A stretch of 25,671 bases of DNA from a virus, in IMG/VR virus record IMGVR_UViG_3300032086_000522, positions 1 through 25,671 of that record; one strand, 5' to 3'. The notes below the pieces were generated by a model. It ran no database searches and was not told where the DNA came from. It worked only from the letters and a program-made list of their open reading frames with translations. This document shows, in pieces, positions 20,098 through 25,671 of the stretch (within the stretch, counting starts at the first letter, position 1; every line of letters starts with the position of its first letter). The translations under genes and the position numbers were made by a program.

Positions 20098-20622
20098 TTA
20101 TGTTGTAGTATTGGACTCCCAATATTGATAAGCCAATTCCACATCGAATTCAGCGATGGTGTCATTGGTTTCATAATTGAGATCAACAGCGGCAACATTC
20201 ACAGGGAATGCACCACGAATTGTGTAACTTTTTGTTACATTTTCGGACTTGTCGAATTGCTCAATAAGCATATCAGCTTGATAATCATTTGGATCTGTCA
20301 ATCCAAGATTATTCTGGTGCTCATTGATACCATTCATCCATGTTTCGAATGCGTTACGAATAGTCAAGCCAGCATCACTCAATACTGTGACTGTCCAATT
20401 TTCAAATGTACGATCTCCAGCGATCTTTAATTGACGACCACGGAATGGTACATCAATCTGAGCGATAGTACTTGCAGGCATCTGAGCACCTTTAATCATA
20501 AAAGATGTGAACTCAGAATCTCCGCCAGCATATGCTGGGAAATTGATCGTGCAACGAAAGAGGTTCGGTCTTTGACCGCCTCCGATTAATTTTGCTTTAA
20601 AATCATCTACTCCTAGTGACAT
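20098..20622 (-). CDS. 19: Tail tube protein gp19
   Basis: Hexameric rings of this protein form the inner tail tube. The 174 aa compare with 163 in T4. The start M-S-L-G-V-D-D-F-K-A-K-L-I-G-G-G-Q-R-P-N-L-F, then I-K-G-A-Q-M-P-A-S-T-I, V-P-F-R-G-R-Q-L-K-I-A-G-D-R-T-F and W-T-V-T-V-L-S-D are diagnostic of gp19. It has both a late promoter (20646-20653) and a proper Shine-Dalgarno AAGGA, 8 nt before the ATG, so it contrasts with the leaderless genes. A terminator follows, consistent with separate high expression of the tube. Confidence 0.97.
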   Translation of the reverse strand: MSLGVDDFKAKLIGGGQRPNLFRCTINFPAYAGGDSEFTSFMIKGAQMPASTIAQIDVPFRGRQLKIAGDRTFENWTVTVLSDAGLTIRNAFETWMNGINEHQNNLGLTDPNDYQADMLIEQFDKSENVTKSYTIRGAFPVNVAAVDLNYETNDTIAEFDVELAYQYWESNTTT

Positions 20623-20645
20623 AATAGTTTTCCTTTCTTATTAAG

Positions 20646-20653
20646 TATTTATA
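20646..20653 (-). promoter_or_regulatory. T4-type late promoter of gp19
   Basis: Exact TATAAATA abutting the gp18 stop codon (20656-20654). The leader is about 18 nt and holds AAGGA (20635-20631), a conventional arrangement. Confidence 0.75.
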
Positions 20654-22267
20654 CTATTTACCAACGATTTCGGAGAACTCAACTCCTGTGCGTGTCGCAA
20701 TGAAGTTAAGAGTGATGAAATTAATCGAACGAGCTGGCTTGATATAGATATCAGCCACGAAACGGTTAGTATCGATAACTTCGCCTGTGTTATTTGTTTC
20801 ATCACAAATAACTGCGAAATCATAGATACCACGACGACCTTTAACATCCCGTAGGAATGGTTCAGTCATGTTTCTGAACATTGCACGAGTGAATTCATCA
20901 TTCAACTCAAATAACTGGTATTTAGCTGCTGTAGAGATTGCTTTCTCTAAAACAATGAACAAACGACGAACATTAATACGATCGAAAGCCGATGGCTTGC
21001 TCAATGCTGTCTTATCCCCAAATAGGACTGTACCTTGACCTGGGAATGATACGATTGGATTAACACGTTTCTTATAAAGATCATCTCTTTGTACTTGATT
21101 TGGGCTATATCCTAATTTAACAATGCCACGGAATTGACCACGGTTATATCCAGCAGGAGAGAACCAAGGTTCAGCAACATCATCTGTATTAGCACAAAGA
21201 CCAGCGATATGACCAGCACATCCAATCCAACGGTATTTGTCATTATATTTGTCATAGACATATACCATAGTTGAACCGAGAATACCATACGAGCTAGAAT
21301 TTATACCATCAGCCCATGTAATAGCATTACCAACTGCGGTAGCTGTATCAGATTGAAGCTTTGTGTCATCACCTGGAGATACAATAGCTACACAATCTCT
21401 TCTAGTTTCAGCAACTGTGATTACACTATTTGAATCACTTGAAGTGTTAGATGCAGGGGCAATCAAAAGATTGACATCAACATCATCAGAGAATGCTGTT
21501 GTATATGCAGTTGATAATTGTGTAGATGTACCGGCTGTACCATCAGCTGCACCACTTAATGATAATTCAACAGAATCACTAGCATCCGTAGTAATATCAG
21601 TATCTGCAGCTGTATCTGTATATACATATGCAGACTGGCTATTAATTACATCAATGTAGTAATTGGATGCACCATCCTTCTTCGCGCCTGCTGTAGTATC
21701 AACAAATGCAAATGTTTCAAGAATAGTTCCAGCAGTTCCACTGATATCACCATCTTCATCAACAACAGCAATGTGTCTTTCGGAACCAGCTGGTGCTGAA
21801 TCGAAAGACCCGCGGGAGAGAACAGTTGTGTCCGACTCCATTGTCGAGAAGTTAGAAGGTGTATAAACTTCTACCTTAAGAGAATTGCCCAAAGCGCCAG
21901 GATATCTAGCAGCAAATGAATCATCTTGGCCGAAAACGGCGTCTTCTAATCCATCAGCATTTTTAATCGTGATAGCAGTTCCACTGGCGGTCGCATTTTC
22001 TGCACCTGTTGGAATATAACGATATACCTTAAGAGAATTACCGTATTGAAGAAAAGCTGCAGCTTGAAGCCACTGCTCGTATGTGTCGTCATTTGGTTTA
22101 CCAAATAAGGCAACCAAGTCTTTTTCCGATCCGATACTTACAACTTGTTCACCGGGGCCCCATTGGAAATTTCCAACGATTCCAGCAATTGATGTTGATA
22201 CAGCAGGGATCACATTTGTCAAGTCGATTTCATTAACCTCGACTCCTGGTGATACTAAGAACCCCAT
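20654..22267 (-). CDS. 18: Tail sheath protein gp18
   Basis: Contractile sheath subunit. It is 537 aa, shorter than T4 (659), with the variable outer domain (about residues 150-300, rich in Ser, Thr, Asp and Ala) reduced. The conserved N-terminus V-S-P-G-V-E-V-N-E-I-D-L-T-N-V-I-P holds the strand-exchange arm. The C-terminal domain shows P-S-A-F-D-R-I-N-V-R-R-L-F, then F-R-N-M-T-E-P-F-L and a late A-D-I-Y-I-K-P-A-R-S-I-N-F-I. The AAAGGAT ribosome site is 5 nt before the ATG, and a late promoter at 22333-22340 gives a leader of about 60 nt. Confidence 0.96.
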   Translation of the reverse strand: MGFLVSPGVEVNEIDLTNVIPAVSTSIAGIVGNFQWGPGEQVVSIGSEKDLVALFGKPNDDTYEQWLQAAAFLQYGNSLKVYRYIPTGAENATASGTAITIKNADGLEDAVFGQDDSFAARYPGALGNSLKVEVYTPSNFSTMESDTTVLSRGSFDSAPAGSERHIAVVDEDGDISGTAGTILETFAFVDTTAGAKKDGASNYYIDVINSQSAYVYTDTAADTDITTDASDSVELSLSGAADGTAGTSTQLSTAYTTAFSDDVDVNLLIAPASNTSSDSNSVITVAETRRDCVAIVSPGDDTKLQSDTATAVGNAITWADGINSSSYGILGSTMVYVYDKYNDKYRWIGCAGHIAGLCANTDDVAEPWFSPAGYNRGQFRGIVKLGYSPNQVQRDDLYKKRVNPIVSFPGQGTVLFGDKTALSKPSAFDRINVRRLFIVLEKAISTAAKYQLFELNDEFTRAMFRNMTEPFLRDVKGRRGIYDFAVICDETNNTGEVIDTNRFVADIYIKPARSINFITLNFIATRTGVEFSEIVGK

Positions 22268-22332
22268 ATTAATCCTTTCAGTTATTTTTGTTGAATGATA
22301 AGTTAAACATTACAAGAGTTATTCAATATCTC

Positions 22333-22344
22333 TATTTATAAATA
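22333..22344 (-). promoter_or_regulatory. T4-type late promoter of gp18 within a 12-bp palindrome
   Basis: TATAAATA on the minus strand (22340-22333) points to gp18. The full palindrome TATTTATAAATA also gives a plus-strand TATAAATA at 22337-22344, pointing back into the 3' end of gp17. Confidence 0.7.
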
Positions 22345-22352
22345 TGAGTTTT

Positions 22353-23948
22353 TCAAAAATTCAACCAGTCCTTCTGTTGTTGGACGAGATTGTCATATCT
22401 TTCTGTTTCGTACGATTTAGTTCCACTATCAATGAAACCAAATGGTATTAAATCATCTTCAATCTCCTTTATACGATCTTGGTATAATATTCCTTTTAAA
22501 TCCATATCTAGTATATCAGAAAAAGCATCAGAAGAAATAAACCAAGAAAACATAACAAGATTCATCACCAAATCATCGTGATTGTTACCACTTGCTTCGT
22601 ATGAAGAACCCTTTGCTTCAAATGTTGAAATCTCGGATATAGTCTCAGAATCTACAACCTCAAGTTTCTTTTGCTCGATTAAATCTTTTAGATTAGAACA
22701 TCCAATCCGTTTAATCTTCTTAGTCATAGTTACACCAATGCCACCCGCCTTGATAGTGGATTGAACAAATGTATTTTCATATTCGTAGTCATAATACACA
22801 GCATTGCAGACTACGGTACCTACATCATTATTTTCGATCAGAACGATAGCTTGATTATACAATGATGCAATTTTAACAATGATGTCTGGAAAGATAAGAG
22901 GAGAAATCATATTATCTCTAAAGACACAAACTTGCTTGAATTTATCTTTCTCTATTCTAAAGACATTAAATGTTGAATAATCTTGGCCTCTTCCCTTCGA
23001 TACATCGACACACATCACATATGTGTGACCTTCCTTAGGTTTTTCATAATAGGAAATATTACTCTTGAATTCTTCGGGTGATTCAGACACCAATGATAAA
23101 ATAGAATCAGAATTAATTAGGGTATTTGATCGACCATGAAAGTTATTTCCGAACTCCTGTTCAAATTGAAGTTCTGATGTATTCGCTATAGTCTGTTTCT
23201 TCCATTCTTCATCTCGACCAGGTACATCCCACCAGTCAACTCTGAATGCTTTATATTCATTTCTATTTTGAACAGCGCCTTCATACAATCGATGAAATAC
23301 ATTTCCAACACCATTAGCCGTAGATGTGATAATAACCTTTGTTTCTTTACCCGCAGAGACAACAGGATACGTTGATGTATAGAATTCAGCAGCATTTTCA
23401 ACAAAAGCAAACTCATCGAGAAAGAGAAGATTAACTGATAAACCACGAATCGATGAACCCGAAGTCGCAGCCGCGATAATCTTTGTATTATTCCCAAATG
23501 TTATATTACCTTTGTTTAACGCCTTACATCCAGGTTGAAGAAAGAATGGAAGATTCTCAAGTGCAAGAGTAACTCGAGCTAACATCTCTCTTGCGGTTGA
23601 ACCTTTATTGGCTAGAATCGCAATAGTCTTTTCGGGGTGAAAGATTGCATACCATAGAATATAAATGACTGTGCTAATTGATTTACCAGATTGTCGACAA
23701 GCAAGAACAATAGAGAATCGATTCTTATTGAAGTGTTCGAACATCCTTTCTTGATATTCATAGGGCTTAAATGGAACAAGACCTTCATCAAGCGAGATCA
23801 CCTTGATATACTTTTCCGCAAAGTATATCGGATCTTTCATACACTTCAGGTATTCAGAAACCTGTTCTTGCGTAAATTCATCTTGGACACCATCTCTCTT
23901 AACTAAATTATTACCAAGGTATCCTTTATCTCCATTAATTAATGTCAT
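22353..23948 (-). CDS. 17: Terminase large subunit gp17
   Basis: DNA packaging motor and headful nuclease. The 531 aa compare with 610 in T4. ATPase domain: Y-E-Y-Q-E-R-M near residue 65, Walker A C-R-Q-S-G-K-S (84-90), Walker B L-L-F-L-D-E-F (174-180), coupling motif T-S-T-A-N-G (208-213). RNase H-like nuclease domain: first Asp in C-V-D-V-S-K-G-R-G-Q-D (D315), Glu in L-I-E-N-N-D (E372) and the late H-D-D (458-460). It overlaps gp16 by 14 nt. Confidence 0.97.
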   Translation of the reverse strand: MTLINGDKGYLGNNLVKRDGVQDEFTQEQVSEYLKCMKDPIYFAEKYIKVISLDEGLVPFKPYEYQERMFEHFNKNRFSIVLACRQSGKSISTVIYILWYAIFHPEKTIAILANKGSTAREMLARVTLALENLPFFLQPGCKALNKGNITFGNNTKIIAAATSGSSIRGLSVNLLFLDEFAFVENAAEFYTSTYPVVSAGKETKVIITSTANGVGNVFHRLYEGAVQNRNEYKAFRVDWWDVPGRDEEWKKQTIANTSELQFEQEFGNNFHGRSNTLINSDSILSLVSESPEEFKSNISYYEKPKEGHTYVMCVDVSKGRGQDYSTFNVFRIEKDKFKQVCVFRDNMISPLIFPDIIVKIASLYNQAIVLIENNDVGTVVCNAVYYDYEYENTFVQSTIKAGGIGVTMTKKIKRIGCSNLKDLIEQKKLEVVDSETISEISTFEAKGSSYEASGNNHDDLVMNLVMFSWFISSDAFSDILDMDLKGILYQDRIKEIEDDLIPFGFIDSGTKSYETERYDNLVQQQKDWLNF

Positions 23949-24351
23949 TATTATTCTTCAAAAACTTTTGTAGTTCTGTAGTCGAACCAACAAAGATTGC
24001 ATTATTTGTAGTATTACCACCAGACGCGGCTCTCTGCTCTTCAGCTTGTGTGAGTTCTTTTCTCTTCTTTTGAAGAGTAATTAATTGATCCATCATATCA
24101 GTAGTAGTTTTAAACATACCTGCAAGAACTTCAAATGCACGAGGATGTTCTGTCTCACTTGCAAGAGCCATCATATTATCAATGGCTTCTTCTGCTTTTG
24201 TTATTAGCTCTTTAATCTTATCTCTTGAATAAACATAATCTTCCTCTGTATCAGCAACAATCTCTGTCTGAGCTACCTCAGTTTTTATTTGTTTTAATTG
24301 TTGGGGAAGATTTGTTTCAAGCGCTGTTAAAATATCATCTTTTGTTTTCAT
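23935..24351 (-). CDS. 16: Terminase small subunit gp16
   Basis: Regulates gp17 and recognises DNA for packaging. It is 138 aa (T4: 164). The protein is almost entirely helical with a central coiled coil: Y-V-Y-S-R-D-K-I-K-E-L-I-T-K-A-E-E-A-I, then H-P-R-A-F-E-V-L-A-G-M, then a K-K-R-K-E-L segment. This is the gp16 oligomerisation core. Its start shares the A of the gp15 stop (TAATG), and its end overlaps gp17, as in T4. Confidence 0.93.
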   Translation of the reverse strand: MKTKDDILTALETNLPQQLKQIKTEVAQTEIVADTEEDYVYSRDKIKELITKAEEAIDNMMALASETEHPRAFEVLAGMFKTTTDMMDQLITLQKKRKELTQAEEQRAASGGNTTNNAIFVGSTTELQKFLKNNNDIN

Positions 24352-25103
24352 TACGGAGAATCATCAAATCCAAATGTGGTTGTCACTGTAAAACTGTCTG
24401 GAGTATCATTCTCTCCAACACTCACATCTATTCTTTCAATAGGATCAAGTGATGGATCGACAGTCTCAGAATCATATAGGTCGACTGTTGCACTTCTAAT
24501 AATTGCCTTAGGTAGAACCATTCCAGTAAATCTAACCTTCATTGTGAATGAAAGAGTATAGATTATAGTTCTTCTCGTTTCAAAGTCTCCTTCATAATCA
24601 TCTTGAAGACTTATCGAGTTCAATATGATAGGAACATCGGCGGAACAGCCTGGCCCATTCATATCATTAATAGCTACAGTATATTCAGGTGTAAAGGTTG
24701 GAAGAATCTGCTCAAGAATTTGAAGCGCCTCATCTTGTGTCTTTGATAAAATACTTAAATCAATAGAAAGAGTATACGGCACACTTTGATTCATTATATC
24801 TCTCGATAGTGTAGTACCTTCAGTCGGAAAAGACAATTTATTCATCTTATTCAGACTTGTCGTAGTATCATAAGCCAGATCAGTGATCTCAAAACTCATT
24901 CTCGGTACTTTAATCGCAACAGTCTCATCTTGTTTAGAAGATTGTTCAATTCTAGCCAAGAATTTTTGTCGAGGGCCATAAGCAATGGGCACCCTTTCCT
25001 CAACTCCTCCGTGTTTAACGACACGAATATTATTGAAGATCGTTCCAAAAACTGAAACAGATTTCTTGAGTGTTTGATTATAGAAATGTTGTCCTGTGAG
25101 CAT
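24351..25103 (-). CDS. 15: Tail sheath stabiliser / tail terminator gp15
   Basis: Caps the end of the finished tail before it joins the head. The 250 aa compare with 272 in T4. The N-terminus H-F-Y-N-Q-T-L-K-K-S-V-S-V-F-G-T-I-F-N-N-I matches the gp15 start (F-Y-N-x-S-x-R-R). It is followed by V-P-I-A-Y-G-P-R-Q-K-F-L and P-R-M-S-F-E-I, and the Y-T-L-S-I-D-L-S-I-L-S-K-T-Q-D-E-A region, all conserved. It overlaps gp14 and gp16 as TAATG on either side, so the three are translationally coupled. Confidence 0.95.
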   Translation of the reverse strand: MLTGQHFYNQTLKKSVSVFGTIFNNIRVVKHGGVEERVPIAYGPRQKFLARIEQSSKQDETVAIKVPRMSFEITDLAYDTTTSLNKMNKLSFPTEGTTLSRDIMNQSVPYTLSIDLSILSKTQDEALQILEQILPTFTPEYTVAINDMNGPGCSADVPIILNSISLQDDYEGDFETRRTIIYTLSFTMKVRFTGMVLPKAIIRSATVDLYDSETVDPSLDPIERIDVSVGENDTPDSFTVTTTFGFDDSP

Positions 25104-25671
25104 TATGTTATATCTGGTATTCCGAATGGATTCTGTTCACTAAAGTCAATGAAATTGCCTTCACTAACAAACGTTTCAAGTTCTTCATTATCTGCGAATG
25201 GATCAATATCATCAATATTCTTAAAGTCAGAATCTCGTGATAATATCTCATAAGATGCACTTGATGTTGAACCAATAAGATTTCCATTAGAACCGCCCGT
25301 GGGTTTGAAAGATGTATTGGTACCATCACTGGATGTAATTCCAACAAGGTCGATTTCTCCAGTTCTAATTTCAGCAACTTCACCGTTGATAGTAAGAGAA
25401 TCAACTACCTGAGTGACATCTTCTCCAACTGTGAATGTTCCTGTTCCTGTTCCAAGTGTTAATGTAGTCCTACTAGCAAACTCAGTTTCGAAATTATCGA
25501 TAGCATCAACACCTGTATCAAGTTCTTCATTCGAATATTCAAATAATTCACAAGTGAGTTTGAATGTTGGAATATTCTGCAATTGGTAGAATGGTGTTTC
25601 TTCTTCAACATAGTGAATCTCAAACAATCCATTTACAAGTGGGAAATAGATAAGATCTCCTTCTTGAGGTC
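25103..25671 (-). CDS. 14: Neck protein gp14 (5' end outside the window)
   Basis: Part of the collar joining head and tail. The open frame runs through the right edge: before the first listed TTG codon it reads G-D-L-I-Y-F-P-L-V-N-G-L-F-E-I, a strongly conserved gp14 segment, so the gene starts beyond the window. Next come E-E-T-P-F-Y-Q-L, then F-K-L-T-C-E-L-F-E-Y-S-N-E-E-L-D-T-G, and a beta-rich Gly/Thr region. The C-terminus N-P-F-G-I-P ends in a TAA that overlaps the gp15 start. At least 189 residues are visible. Confidence 0.93.
   Translation of the reverse strand, partial: PQEGDLIYFPLVNGLFEIHYVEEETPFYQLQNIPTFKLTCELFEYSNEELDTGVDAIDNFETEFASRTTLTLGTGTGTFTVGEDVTQVVDSLTINGEVAEIRTGEIDLVGITSSDGTNTSFKPTGGSNGNLIGSTSSASYEILSRDSDFKNIDDIDPFADNEELETFVSEGNFIDFSEQNPFGIPDIT

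Noticed and set aside
1-25671. tRNA genes, CRISPR arrays, insertion sequences, integrase or attachment sites
   Set aside because: Looked for in all gaps (none longer than about 150 bases) and not found; the window is almost fully coding.

Overview
The window is one continuous minus-strand stretch of a lytic tailed-phage genome of the T4 superfamily (contractile-tailed myovirus, Caudoviricetes). The gene content and order are T4-like: gp14-15-16-17-18-19-20-(67-like)-21-22-23, uvsY-uvsW, gp55-47-46, then the replisome block gp45-44-62-regA-43. The T4-like genes are mixed with accessory genes typical of marine relatives: thyX, a thioredoxin, CobS/CobT-like genes and a DUF5664-type nucleotide hydrolase. 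Several proteins are shorter than in T4 (gp23, gp18, gp17, gp62), which also fits the marine branch. The DNA is AT-rich. Nothing identifies the host species. I see no tRNA, rRNA, CRISPR array, insertion sequence or integrase.

Layout in transcription order (right to left). 25671-20098: neck protein gp14 (cut by the window edge), sheath terminator gp15, terminase gp16/gp17, tail sheath gp18, tail tube gp19. 20031-14922: the head module, with portal gp20, a prohead-core-like protein, protease gp21, scaffold gp22 and major capsid gp23, closed by a strong terminator. 14850-11940: a second tail-tube-fold protein, UvsY, UvsW and a 145-aa protein with an Lsm-like look. 11835-8286: late sigma factor gp55, recombination nuclease gp47/gp46, and a 69-aa orphan. 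8152-4198: an accessory block of a GIY-YIG protein, an HExxH-VWA (CobT-like) protein and a MoxR/CobS-like AAA+ ATPase. Each has its own copy of one promoter module. 4135-1: DUF5664 protein, clamp gp45, a 72-aa acidic protein, clamp loader gp44/gp62, ThyX, thioredoxin, RegA and the first codons of DNA polymerase gp43.

Regulation is unusually legible. Nine exact copies of the T4 late promoter TATAAATA lie on the minus strand, nearly all at gene starts. Sigma70-type early promoters precede gp44, gp55 and the three accessory genes. In several cases the promoter is so close to the ATG that the mRNA should have no leader, or only one or a few bases of leader. Hairpins separate transcription units. 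TAATG or ATGA stop/start overlaps couple gp14/15/16, 47/46/69-aa, uvsW/145-aa, 44/62 and thyX/trx.

The most interesting parts are: (1) the three-copy regulatory module, an 18-bp element exactly 13 bp upstream of the -35 box, with further copies near the stop codons of the preceding genes; (2) the AAA+ / metallopeptidase-VWA pair it controls; (3) the leaderless late-mRNA geometry; (4) a perfect-consensus promoter on the otherwise unused plus strand; and (5) a prohead-core-like protein carrying an RMF/CrpP-like C-terminal domain behind predicted gp21 cleavage sites.
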